From Bilabrum cf. latius (Eukaryota > Bigyra: Bicosoecida > Bigyra > Bicosoecida), in assembly GCA_965178125.1 (NCBI GenBank), contig CBCXTV010000043.1, positions 1 to 23,658 on the forward strand: a stretch of 23,658 bases of DNA, in the 5' to 3' direction. Of this stretch, positions 1-9,684 are shown in pieces. Positions within the stretch are counted from its first letter, which is position 1. Every line of letters begins with the position of its first letter. Below the pieces are notes generated by a model. That model was not told where the DNA came from, did not search any database, and saw only the letters and a list, made by a program, of their open reading frames with translations. The position numbers and the translations under genes were made by a program.

Positions 1-900
1 CCCGGCGAGCACGGCCTGGCTCCGGCAACCAGAGGTCGCGGAGGGCGGCGCATACGCGCGGCACCGAGGCGCTGCGAGGTCACCGCGAGGGCGCGACCAC
101 TCGGGCCTCGCTGAGGCTGGCGGCGGGAGAGGCCGTCGTCGACGTGGCCGCACGGCGACACGGGCCTCGGGCCGGCGGCGCGCACGGGCCGGAGTGCAGA
201 AAGGCGGCACGGCGTGGCCCAAGCATCGCAGGCGCGAGGGGCGCCCCTCGGCGCGCCAGGGGGGGCGAGGACAAGCGCTGCGACTGCGGCGTCGCGGCAC
301 GGCCGAGGACGGCACGCCGCGCGAGGATGCGCGTCGCGGCGGCGCCGCGCCTGCGAGCCGTGGGGGCGGGCGAGCGGGGCGCGCAACGGCCGCGGCGGCA
401 CGGCCGGCGCCGTCGAGGGCACGGCTGGAGCGTGAGCCTTGGCCTGGGTGCGGTACGTCCCGCGGAGAAGCCGGAGGCGCCCGCGGGCCAAGCCGCACGC
501 GATGAGGCCGCACATGAGGGAGCCCGAAGTCGCGCGTGGCGGCGCCGCTGGCGACGGTGGTGACGGAGACGACGGCCGCGGAGCACATGGCGCGGTAAAG
601 ACTGCGACTGCCGCGGGAGGAGACGGGGGGGGCGTAGGGCCGGGAGTGGGGCCGGCCTGCACCGCGAGCGGGCCAAAGGCGGCGCGGAGTCGTGGAGGGC
701 GACGTCGTTCGCGGGCGGCGCCGGCACTCTGCGAGGCCGCCGCGATGGTACGAGCGCCTGGGCCCCCCGGCGCCACACCGATCGCTCACGGAGGGGACCG
801 CGACGGATGGGAGGTCGGGGGGCGGCGGGCCGGGCCCGCCACTGGCACGAACGGCTGCGCAAGGCCCGGCCGGCGACGCCCCGGCGGCGAGGCCGCGGCG
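1..900. other. Extremely GC-rich tract, coding status unclear
   Basis: This stretch is dominated by GCG, CGC and GGC words, with frames open on both strands because A/T-rich stop codons are rare. The minus-strand frame continuing from gene A exon 3 stays open to about position 80 but loses normal amino-acid composition. I see no domain in any frame. It may be the real C-terminus of gene A, an intron or a spacer. Confidence 0.5.
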
Positions 901-2168
901 TCGCCGGTCCATCGACGATCGCCTGAATGTGCTCATCGATGGACTTCATGATCCTGTCGACCAACACCATGCCCGACATGAGAGGTAGCTTGTGCACCGC
1001 TTCACTGTTCTCGTAGTCACTGCTGCTGCTCCTGGGTGGGCCCTTCAGGGCCCCTGAAGTGTTTTTTGTTTGGGGGGTTGGGGGGGTTTGGGGGGTTCGG
1101 GGCGTACACCGAGTGCTCTTGCAAACGCCCTGGATTTTCCTGCGAACTGACGCCCGATTCGAAGCTCGCAAGACGTCGACACACCGCAACTATGGGAAGC
1201 TCGCGCGGGCACGATTCAAAGGGCTCATGCCCTCTGCCCAATTCTGCCCCCGCGCACGTGCCCACGAATTCACCGTGCGCGCTTCTACATTGCGACAATA
1301 CCAAAGCATGCGCGCCGAAGTGAAGTGCTGCCAAATCACTGAGATCTTCGGGTTCGTGCCGGCGAGCTTGAACCCCATGCCGACGGCGATCGCGGCTTGC
1401 ACCTTGTACGTCTCATTGCGGAAGTGCGCATCGTCCTGGACGTCCACGAGGAAGCGCATGGCGCTCGCGACGGCCTCGTAGGAGAGATCATCGCCAAATT
1501 TGCCCTGCAACCACTGCAGCTCATTGACGATGATGCCCTTCACCTCCTCTACATCGTTGACGCCACCGGCGGCCGACGACGATGCCCTTCTTCCACACCG
1601 AGACTCCGCAACCCCGACGAGCTGGAAGGCCGGCAGCTGCGGGCCTGCCGGCGGCTGCGGGCCCGCCGGCGGCTGCTGGGCGCCCGCCGCTGCGCCAGCC
1701 GCTGCGCCATGCAACGCGTGCCTCGCCTCGACGTCGCTCTTCCCATCCTTTCGGTTTTTGGAATGATATGCGTTTGCGTGTAGGTATGATGTTGATACTA
1801 TTGTCTGATGTTGCTACTGTGAAATAATGAGGAGTACCCATCCTTCCGGTTTTTGTATAATAGTAGGTATGATGTTGATACTATTGTCTGATGTTGCTAC
1901 TGTTAAATAATATGTAGGAGTAATAGGCATCCATCGGTGCTCTCTGTCCGCCGTCCTTGGTGACCGAAATGTAGCGCAACTGGTCTGCTTTGGGCAACGA
2001 GCTGAACATCTCCCTGCCGATCCGCAACAATGCGTTGCGCTTGAGGAATCTGTTGGTAACCATGTGATCGGGAATCTTTTCCGTCACCAGGGCCCTGTGC
2101 AAGTCGATGAACAAGGCGACTGCTTTGCGGCGTAAGCTGTCTCCTTCGCGCCACGACGGGGCCGCCAT
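80..2168 (-). CDS. Unrecognised three-exon gene (gene A)
   Basis: I do not recognise this protein. The ATG at 2168-2166 sits in a good context (GCAGCCATGG) and begins MAAPSWREGD. Exon 1 is 2168-1932 (79 codons). A 184-bp GA-AG intron (1931-1748) is removed in phase 0 and joins ...QRAPM to DGKSDVEARH. Exon 2 is 1747-1191; it has an Ala/Pro/Gln-rich start and then a helical stretch with VNDVEEVKGIIVNELQWLQG and AIAVGMGFKLAGTNP. A 171-bp GT-AG intron (1190-1020) leads to exon 3, which starts DYENSEAVHKLPLMSGM in phase. All phases agree and the sum is 578 codons including the stop. Exon 1 has a faint HMG-box-like spacing (FSSLPKADQLRY), too weak to name. Beyond about position 900 the frame becomes Arg/Pro/Ala-rich and may not be coding, so the C-terminus and the stop at 80-82 are uncertain. 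Exons 1 and 2 are well supported. Confidence 0.55.
1070..1103 (+). repeat. G/T-rich telomere-like repeat inside an intron
   Basis: The plus strand carries runs of six to seven G separated by TT, TTT or TTC, with an approximate period of 8. It lies inside the inferred intron 1190-1020 of gene A. It resembles the octamer array at 9653-9684 but in the opposite orientation: G-rich on plus here, C-rich on plus there. Confidence 0.6.
1748..1931 (-). repeat. Tandemly duplicated GA-AG intron (89 + 95 bp)
   Basis: The intron between gene A exons 1 and 2 consists of two near-identical head-to-tail units, 1931-1843 and 1842-1748. Both contain the same core (GCAACATCAGACAATAGTAT on the minus strand). 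Each unit starts G|GATG and ends AAG followed by GATG, so either unit alone would be a valid GA-AG intron. Removing both restores an open frame in phase 0. The A+T content is much higher than in the flanking exons. Confidence 0.8.
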
Positions 2169-2371
2169 GGCTGCTGCACCGCTGGTATACTGCGAACACT
2201 GACACGCAGGCACACCGCAAGCTTGAACTCTAAGGCAGCACTCATCCCACCGACAGAATTGCTGAACTCATCTCACCGACATCTGAGCGATGCTGTGCCG
2301 GACATATTGCGGCATGACTGCAACAGACCCTAGAAGCAAAATGCGTGGCGCTGTCTTCACACAAGCCCTAG
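2169..2371. other. Short spacer between the methyltransferase and gene A
   Basis: This spacer of about 200 bp separates the TGA at 2372-2374 of the upstream gene from the ATG at 2168 of the next. I see no promoter motif, poly(A) signal or RNA gene. A head-to-tail spacing this short suits a polycistronic, trans-spliced array, but no spliced-leader relic is visible. Confidence 0.4.
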
Positions 2372-4215
2372 TCAACGAGACCTCGGAGCCCTGACACCGC
2401 AGAACCCCGGACTGGCCCGCCCCCGCTGCCGCCCCAAGAGCATAATCAGAACACCACCACCCCCGATCGACGCCAACGAGCCCCATAATGTTGTGCCAGA
2501 GGTGTGTTCCGCACTGCCCCGGCCAGACGAGGTCGCCGGGCTCTCTTTCGACGCCTTGCCCTCGCGACCCCACTGCGATAATAGGCGAAACGCCGAAACA
2601 CCGCAACCTCTCCTAGACGCGCCTGCGCTTAACTGTGCCACAACCCTGCATCGCTGCCCGCTTTCGCGAAGCCACGACCGCCGGCAAAAAATAGCGGACT
2701 GGACAGGCGGCGCTTGGCCACTGGGCATTTTACCGAATTGGGTGGCCGGCCAATCGATCAAGCCAATGCCAATGAGCAAGGCCAAGCCTACAACGGGCAA
2801 GTGCATCGTGTTGCCTTGGATTGGGCTTTGTTATGTTCGGATTGCACTGATATACTGTACTATAATAATTAGAAGTGTCTTTGGCGATCTCTGTCTTCTG
2901 TTGCTAAGCTGTGCTTGTTCTTCTCCGTCGCCCGATAGGTGGGCCAAGTCCTTGTCCGATGTGCCAACCGGCACACGCATCCTGTGGAGCGGAAACTTGT
3001 GCGCCAAGAGCTTCTCTGCAGGGATCATCACACGGCCGAGTCGCCCGACCACCACGATGCCACGAGGAGTTATCGCGGGGCAGACGCCGGTCGTCGAAAA
3101 GTTACTTCGGTGCAAGCTCTGCGATACATCCGCCACCATGTCCTTCGACGGATGCGCCATCGACAACAAACGCCAAGCATCGCGTGCCCGCTCGCTGTCC
3201 AGACCCGCGACCCGTACCAAAGTGGACCTCGAGGACAATCGGCGTGCCTGAGAGAAGGCGATATGGTGCTGCTTCCACCGCGGCGCAGATGTGGACGTTG
3301 AAGGTCGGCTTGACACCGAAACTCCGCCACGCCGAAGGAACTTCTTCACGATGGGGTGCTCCTGCGGCAACATGGAGTCTCTGATGGTGCCGGTAGGCGC
3401 TGAGCACGACGACTTGCGCATTGCCTCCGCCAAGTCTCTGATTTGCTCCGGGTTCTTGACAACGGCCACATCCTTCCGCACCAAGATGAAGTAGTAACGC
3501 CCACGCCTCAATGGCGCGCCCAAGTGCAACGGGTCCATGGGCGCGACGACGACATGGTACCACCGCAAGTTCACGAATCTGGAGACGACGCGCTTCATGA
3601 CCTTCGCGATGCCCATCACATTCTCCAAGACGGCTACTGGCGGCAAATTCTCTTGGATGACTTTGATCGCCGCGAAGAAAGGCTTGGCAGCCTTCTCGCG
3701 CAACAGTGATGGCGCAAAGAGCTGAACGGAGTGCACGGAAAGCCGCACACATAGATGCTATGGGCTGGAACTTCCTTTCTCTTGAGCATGTCCTCGAAGA
3801 CGGGCCCCGTCGGCGGCGACACTGCTTGGATGAATCGTCTCGCCGAGGGCGAAATGTCACAAGAGAACGCGTGCACGTGCGAGATGCCCATCGACCTTAA
3901 CGCCCAGATGGGCGCCTCGGCTCCCGAACAATCCGTACCGACGACCAGCGAACTTCGCGCAGGGATGAATGACGCCGACACCCCGAAACGGGCCAAGCAG
4001 CCTGACCTCGCCGCTGCTACCTTCTTCACCATGGACGGCCCCCAAGCATCCAAGCTAAGACGGAGGCCTGCGGGAAGTTGCCAATCAATCATCGATGTCG
4101 CACCGTTGTTGTTCCGGCGTTCGCCGCTCGACGCCGAAACGTCGACACTCCGACCATGGCCGCTTTTGCTTGGGAGCGCTGTGGCACGCAACCTGCCGGG
4201 CGGTACTAACTTCAT
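2372..4215 (-). CDS. Cytosine-C5 DNA methyltransferase
   Basis: This gene encodes a C5 cytosine methyltransferase, which would transfer a methyl group from SAM to cytosine in DNA in the nucleus. From ATG 4215 the ordered family motifs are: motif I VVGTDCSGAE (about residue 91), motif IV GFPCTPFS with the catalytic Cys near 161, motif VI LENV near 200, motif VIII LRRGRYYFI near 245, and motif X GNTMHL. Motif X is split by a 117-bp GC-AG intron (2931-2815), and its restoration is strong support for that intron. Exons are 4215-2932 and 2814-2372. One break remains: just after the catalytic Pro-Cys the frame shifts by one base at a T-run near 3716-3718. No intron explains it, so it is a sequence error, a pseudogene lesion or a real frameshift. 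With one base restored the gene has 576 codons. The last ~130 residues after motif X look low-complexity, and another frame is possible there. Known relatives include methylases carried by dinoflagellate retroelements; no such element is visible here. Confidence 0.82.
2815..2931 (-). other. GC-AG intron splitting motif X of the methyltransferase
   Basis: The exon ends ...HLS plus one G, and the intron begins GCGACGGAG and ends AATCCAAG. The next exon supplies GC, completing the Gly of GNTMHL. The donor and acceptor junctions share GGC. The 117 bp are A/T-rich with in-frame stops. Confidence 0.8.
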
Positions 4216-4256
4216 CGCGCTGGGCTCGGACCGGGAGTGGCTGCGCGATATTGCTT

Positions 4257-4569
4257 GAATGAGCGAGACGATTGCGAGGAAGTGCGACCGTTGCAACATA
4301 TCATTAAAAAACACCTAGCGGACTTTGCCGATCCGACGTTGCGGATCGCCACACCCCCAAGCCGTAGCGGATTCATATGGGTCCTGGCATGCACTGCCAC
4401 ACTCCACAATGCCGCTTCGTGGCCCTGGAAAGTGCGGTAAGTCCCCCAAGACCCAACAAAGCCCAATCTTGGGATGGCGAATCGCAAAGCCACTCAGCAA
4501 GTCCGCTAGGCGTTGTTCGCTTGTGCTGCTTGCAACCGCCGGGACTTCCTAGCAAGCGCCCCGCCCATT
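4257..4569. mobile_element. Inverted-repeat element, MITE/introner family
   Basis: Both ends match as inverted repeats: the left end begins GAATGAGCGAGACGATTGCG, and the right end, read on the minus strand, begins AATGGGCGGGGCGCTTGCTA. Further in, both arms carry a CTAGCGGACTT word. The element is flanked by GCTT at 4253-4256 and 4570-4573, a probable 4-bp target duplication. It is the same family as the intron element at 8054-8345. It has no coding capacity. It lies just upstream of the methyltransferase ATG and may be in a 5' UTR intron or in the spacer. Confidence 0.7.
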
Positions 4570-5045
4570 GCTTCCAATGGGGATAATCGCATGGATTGAG
4601 TCGACCCGGGGCAGAGTTTGAGATATCGATGTATGGGGCGTGCGATATGTATCGTCTAAAGTCAGTGAGGGGCAAACTGCGAAACTTAACTGGTGCAATC
4701 GACAAGTGACGCTGCCGAGAGAAAGGATCGTCTCGCAAGGCTGATAAGCGCGGCACGTCTCAAGATAAGTCCAATCCTTGGATGATGGCGATTCGTAACG
4801 CCACTAGGCGCTGTTAGCATGAGCTGCAATCGCCGGAATCTTCCTGCCAAGCGCCCCCCTCCTTCCAATGCCCCGCATGGATTGGGTCGACCCGGGGCAA
4901 AGTTTGAGATGAATTGGCGCAATCGATGCATGACATGGGCAACGGGCGATCTATTGGGTCGTGTCGGTACTGCATACAATGTATACTACTAGACACTAGA
5001 TACGACTAGTTGGTGCAAGGGGGGATCGTCCTCGCAAAGCTTTTC
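4466..5045. repeat. Diverged tandem copy of an element end plus flank
   Basis: Two copies, about 4466-4770 and 4771-5045, share the right arm of the inverted-repeat element, then a GCATGGATTG.GTCGACCCGGGGCA segment and a GGTGCAA...GATCGTC end. Divergence is substantial. Together with the element above, this accounts for most of the 4216-5211 spacer. I see no gene in it. Confidence 0.6.
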
Positions 5046-5211
5046 CGCCGAGATGTGCCTGGGGACCGCCTGCACACCTCATCATCGAGGAAGATGACAT
5101 GCGTGGAAGCGACGGTCTCTCCGCAATGACCGATACCGCTTATATCCGCGACCAAAACACGCCGAAACGCCGCGAACGCCGCCGCGAACGCATCTACGCT
5201 GCTAACGCCGC

Positions 5212-8200
5212 TCACTCGACGTCCGACGCCTGCACGGCCTCCTCCTCGGCCTCCACATTGTCGTTGTCGTCCGAAATGTAACTTGCGAAGATCTCGCTGA
5301 CGTGTTCCGCAAGATTCTCTTGATACAAGTAACTGCCGGACTCCACGACGTACTTGAGCGAGTTGCGATCCAAGACGTTCGAGAGCCAAGTGAGGTGCTT
5401 CTGATTCTCGCAAATGCCAAAGTAGATGATGCCTTTGGCCATGCATGTCGTTGCCAAGATGCCGGAGCCCGGCGTGACATCAACGATGCACTTCACGTTC
5501 AAGTCGTCGAGCACCTGGCTCCAAAAGTTGAGGCTCTTGGACTCCAACCAATACATCGGTACGCCGACACGCCCAGACGCCGTCCATTTCTTCGGCAAGT
5601 CCCCCGGCTTGTCCGTGAAGATCGTGTTCTTCACGTCCGGCTCGATCTGGGCCAACTGCGTCCGGGGGATCGAGGCGACGCCCGTGTAGCTTGTGTACGC
5701 CGTGGAGGTCTCGCCGGACGCATTGCAAGCGCCGTCGCCCCTCTTCTTGACGCTCACCTTCGTGCGGTTGATCGGCATGCGCAACCAACCCGTCTCCATG
5801 TTCTTCAAGGACATGAAGTTCCTGCGCTGGAACCTCACCGAGGGCGCCTGGTCGTCGCCGGGGATTGTCAACTAACGCCGAGAACCGTGGGGAAACGCCA
5901 CATCCGATAACATAGGATCAATGTGCAAGCCCGAAGTCAATTCCAACTCACTCTGACAACGCTTGGAGTGTTCGAGGGGAAGCGCAAATCATGAACCGCC
6001 AACACGACTGCCATTGTGTTGGTTGACCCTGTCCGCACCCATGTCCTGATCAAGCTTTGTGTGAACACCCGCACACACAGAAACACTACACACCGACACC
6101 CAAGCACTCCGAAACTCCAAAAAAGACACTCCGAAACACAGACCCCAATCTGGAGACTCCGACAACTTCGTCATACACCACGACGAACTCCGCATTGCCA
6201 CTGAGCGCCGAGAAATCGTCCCTCGATCCTGCGGCGCACCGCACGGCTCATTCCCGTCGAAGGCGAGCGAGACGTCGAAAGTGTCCCGCTGCGCGAGGAT
6301 GAAGCTCAACATTGCTCTCGGTGAGCTCGGTTTCTCGGCGCGGGGGTCTCCATCCAAGGCTCGGCGCCGCCCTGGTGCATCAAGTCCGCCGCCCATGACG
6401 AATAAGCGGTGCTCCTCGTTCACCAAACCCTTGAAGCCACGGACAGCTTGCGCCTTCTTAAAGACGGTCGGCGTAGGAGTCCCTTCTTCGTGGGCTCCTT
6501 CACCAAGCCCAAGGTGACCAATTCCTTGCGCTGAGCGGTCGCCTGGCGCCACAAGTCGTTGCGCTCCTTGACCTTCGCCTGGCGGTTCCTCCGGGCAGGA
6601 GTCACCTCTTACGAGCTCGCGCAACGACGCCTGTGGGGCTGAGGAAGACGCCGAAACACCGACAACAACCTCAGCGGCGTGAATGGCCCTCATCATGTCG
6701 TTCAGCTCCTTGTTGAAGTCGCCCAACACCGCATCGTCGCCATTGATCAACCTCGCCTCGGGCTCAGCGTCGAGCGCTAACTTGACGACGCAGTCGTCGA
6801 ATTCCGAGCTGTACACCTTACGCAACAACTCCGCCACCATTCACTCCGGCCCTTGGCATCGACGCACGCCGCAACTCCGAAATCCACAACTCGCCGGGAT
6901 CTTCTTCGTCCTTCAATGAAGTGCTTGGGGGTGAATCACAAGGCAAGAAGCACACAATCCCCCGCCCCGAGCATCCAAACGGGAATGCCGCATGCAACTC
7001 ATCGTGCAAAACTCGGGCGCTTTCGCCCTGCATATGTCGCACTGCGAGACTTCACAATAGCATGTCGTCATGCAACTTTGCTACGCACCCCCGGGGCCTA
7101 GTTCAGACTTAGGATGATGCCCCGCTCCGTCCTCGACCGCCGCCTCCCCCTCATTCTCTTGCTCATCGTCCGCCATCGCGTCGGGCTGCTCCGTCGCATT
7201 CTTGATGGAGGGGAAGCGCGAGTTGAAGTCCATGGGGTTGCGCAAGTGGGCCAACACCTCATTTTGGATCTTGGTCGAGAGCTTCTCGTCGACGACCGCC
7301 ACGTTGTGGACGATGTTGGCGATGTGATTCACAATGGCGCGCTGCGCCAACACCTGGGACATCCATGACGGATGCCCCCCATGCTTCACGAAAGAGGTGG
7401 CCACGAAGTCGTCCTTCTCGCACTCCTTCCGGATCAAGTTCACCAGCATCGCCTGCAAGCACCATTTGAAATTTTCCTGGGCATTGCCCCTCTGGCATGC
7501 GTTCACGAGGCGGTACATCTTGTTGTACGAGCCCGACAACACGTCCCGCCCGAAGCGCCTGTCGATCTCGAGGATCAACGACCGGGCCTCGTCGCTCAAG
7601 ACCGCTCGAAGGCTGTTCATCGCCTTGACCATGGTGACGTTGATGAGGCTACCCGCGAAGCGAATCTTCCTCGCCTGCAACTCGTCGACATTGATCTTCG
7701 ACCCGTCGCCGATAATGATGGACAACTTGTCTGTGAACGTGACGAAGTTGATGAGCAAGGACTTGCTCCCCTCCCTGCAGCGCTCGGCGTACATCAAGAA
7801 GTCCTGGGCTAAGCTCTCCGGCCGGCAATCGATGCGCGTGCAGATCGTCGTCGACAACGCGCACTCCATGAGCAGCTTGAGCCGACCGAAGTCGCAAATG
7901 TCGATACACCGAAACGCCGCGACGTACCACGCCCACAAGATGGAGTGAGCGGCGAGCGGTCGCAACCCCGATGGGAACTTGTCATTGCTGATGTTCGCCA
8001 AGGGCTTCTCCCAATAGGTCTCGAGGACGATGGGGAACCGGATGCGATCGTCCTAGAATGGGCCGGGGCTCTTGCTGGAAGGATGCGGCCGTGGCAGCGC
8101 ATGCTTAGCAACACCTAGCGGGCGTAGCCGAATTAGCGGCATTGCGAATCGCCATGCTCCCGACATTGTCCTGGCACTTGCCACAACCGCTTCGCGGCCA

Positions 8201-9017
8201 TGGTACGCACTGGCGAGCCTCTGAGACAATCCACTAAGTCCTGGGAACCGCATGGCGATTCGCGGGAAGTCGGCTGTGTCCGCTAAGTGTTATTAACATG
8301 CGCTGTAACCTTCGCATATTCCTAGCAATCGCGCGGTTCATTCAAGTCCTCGACGCCCGCCAGCTTCAAGGGACGGAAGCCCGTCTCCGAGAACGACCAA
8401 ACCCATGCCCACGACGGCTCCTCCGGAATGGCTGCCCCGGCGATGTCCTCTGCGACCTCTGGGTCCACCCAGAAGATGCTCCCCCCAGCCTCATAGAGGC
8501 CGCTGCTCTGCAAGGAATGGACGCAATGCGCGGGCATCCACTGCTCCTTGAACGACTTGATGTCGTCGCCGTCGATGCGGAGCGGCTCTAAGTCCTTCAA
8601 CGGCAGCTTGCCGTCGCCGATGTCGAGGTGCATGTGCATGATCTCCGGCAGAACCTGCGTGACATATGGGATGATCTTCCGCATTTGGTCCCGCGCGCCG
8701 GCGCCATTTTCGGCGTTCACTGGCGGTTCGATCTTCGGGCGCACATTGCGGGAGTCGTCGACAACTGCAAGCGCCGAAGGAGCCGCTGAGGCCGGCACGA
8801 TGGCGGAAGACACCGACACTCCGCCAGCCTTGGCCGCCTTGGCCGCCTTGGCATCGGCTGCCGCGGCCTTGGTCGCGGCCTTTGCAGCGGCATTCGCAGC
8901 CGCGGCCTTCGCGTTCGCGGCCAGAGCTGCTGCGGCGCCCGCCGCGGCCGCAGCGTCGACCTTGGCCTGCTTCGCATCCGGTTCTGGTCCGCCGTTGAGG
9001 GGGCGCTTTGAAGACAT
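5212..9017 (-). CDS. Multi-exon protein with C-terminal amino-methyltransferase-like SAM domain
   Basis: ATG 9017 starts MSSKRPLNGG, followed by a Lys/Ala-rich, probably nuclear, N-terminus. Exons: 9017-8349, 8052-7132, 6910-6893 (a six-codon microexon, tentative), 6828-6670, 6605-6482, 6446-6254, 6221-6167, 5871-5212. All phases close, giving 932 residues. The second exon (starting DDRIRFPIVLETYWEKPLAN) is long, helical and unrecognised. The last exon has VDVTPGSGILA followed by IIYFGICENQKHLTWL. That matches the motif I region of N4/N6-amino DNA methyltransferases (D-x-x-x-G-S-G, then Y-x-G-I-x-x-N). No DPPY-type catalytic motif is visible, so activity is doubtful. Joins at 8348-8053, 7131-6911, 6669-6606 and 6166-5872 are strong. 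The 64-bp join at 6892-6829 and the 35- and 32-bp joins are weaker. Alternatively the ATG at 6840 starts a separate gene. The TGA stop is at 5214-5212. Confidence 0.6.
6222..6669 (-). other. Cluster of very short candidate introns (64, 35 and 32 bp)
   Basis: Between 6669 and 6222 the coding frame changes three times. A 64-bp GT-AG intron (6669-6606) joins ...IHAAE to VTPARRNRQAK. A 35-bp GA-AG segment (6481-6447) joins ...KEPTKK to AVRGFKGLV. A 32-bp GA-AG segment (6253-6222) joins ...SLAFDG to DDFSALSG. The first is well supported by the GAG|GT repeat at both junctions. The other two could instead be single-base errors in G-runs. Confidence 0.5.
8054..8345 (-). mobile_element. Introner: intron made of an inverted-repeat transposon
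   Basis: The element carries terminal inverted repeats of about 100 bp. The left arm starts TAGAATGGGCC and the right arm, on the minus strand, starts TTGAATGAACC. Both contain CAGCGCATG, then AACAC.TAGCGG, and both end GCGAATCGCCATGC. GTCC flanks it at 8050-8053 and 8346-8349. As an intron (8348-8053, 296 bp) it has donor GAG|GACTTG and acceptor TCTAG|GACGAT. The duplicated GGAC supplies both splice sites. Excision restores ...KLAGVE|DDRIRFPIV in phase 0 with no net change. It has no open reading frame, so it would be non-autonomous. Confidence 0.85.
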
Positions 9018-9683
9018 CGCGAGGCCACACCGGAGACACCTCAACACCTCAACACCGCGGCAGCTCGAACGTAGAAACGACGAGATCTCATCCTGCACAA
9101 GCTCGGGCTCTTTAAGAGCGGACGGACTTGCGGACTTAGCGGACTTTGCTGTGTAAGCGAGACGCCGAGGGTACAGCCACCTTAGCTCAAAGTGTCCGCA
9201 TGTCAAGCCGCGAACCCCTCTGTAAGACCGCGAAGCCGCGACCCACACATATGGCCGCGGGGACTTAGCTGACTCAGGTGACACCGGCATCCCCTTGGCA
9301 AGCGCCATGCACGTTCGGCACTCTGAGCTGTATGCGGCCACCAAGCAACATGGCGATTCAGAAATCCGGGCCTATGGGGGATTCGCAACCTCCGCTTCAT
9401 AGTTCCATCCACTCCTGTCGGGCTTTCAAGGCGTCCCTATTCGCAATGTCCGAACGACTCACAACCAGCACCGCGTGCGTACAACACTAACTGAACCCTT
9501 ATCCTTCTCGGCAAGCCACATGCACCCTGACAAGCCCTGACGACGGACTCCGGGCCCGACCCGCCATACATCGATACCACAACAATGGTAGCTGCGCCTC
9601 GATTTTCGACATCGCACACGAACCTCGCCCAAGAGACAACCCAACTGCGACGCCGAAACCCCGAAACCCCGAAACCCCGAAAC
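9018..9683. other. Spacer between the hAT-like gene and the SAM-domain gene
   Basis: This spacer of 666 bp has no credible gene. It contains the octamer array at its right edge, fragments related to the inverted-repeat element (ACTTAGCGGACTT near 9135, ATGGCGATTC near 9350) and octamer words near 9030-9055. I see no promoter signal. Confidence 0.5.
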
Positions 9684-9684
9684 T
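9653..9684 (-). repeat. Four exact octamers CCGAAACC, telomere-like
   Basis: Four consecutive 8-bp units, the last ending in T instead of C. The minus strand reads as repeated TTTCGGGG-type units, reminiscent of protist telomere repeats such as TTTTGGGG or TTTAGGG. It touches the TGA stop (9684-9686) of the hAT-like gene. It is the purest example of a degenerate motif found throughout the window. Confidence 0.85.

Noticed and set aside
144-988. Several open frames of 70-170 codons on the plus strand
   Set aside because: They arise because stop codons are rare in very GC-rich DNA. Composition is Arg/Ala/Gly-rich with no domain, and they oppose the supported gene.
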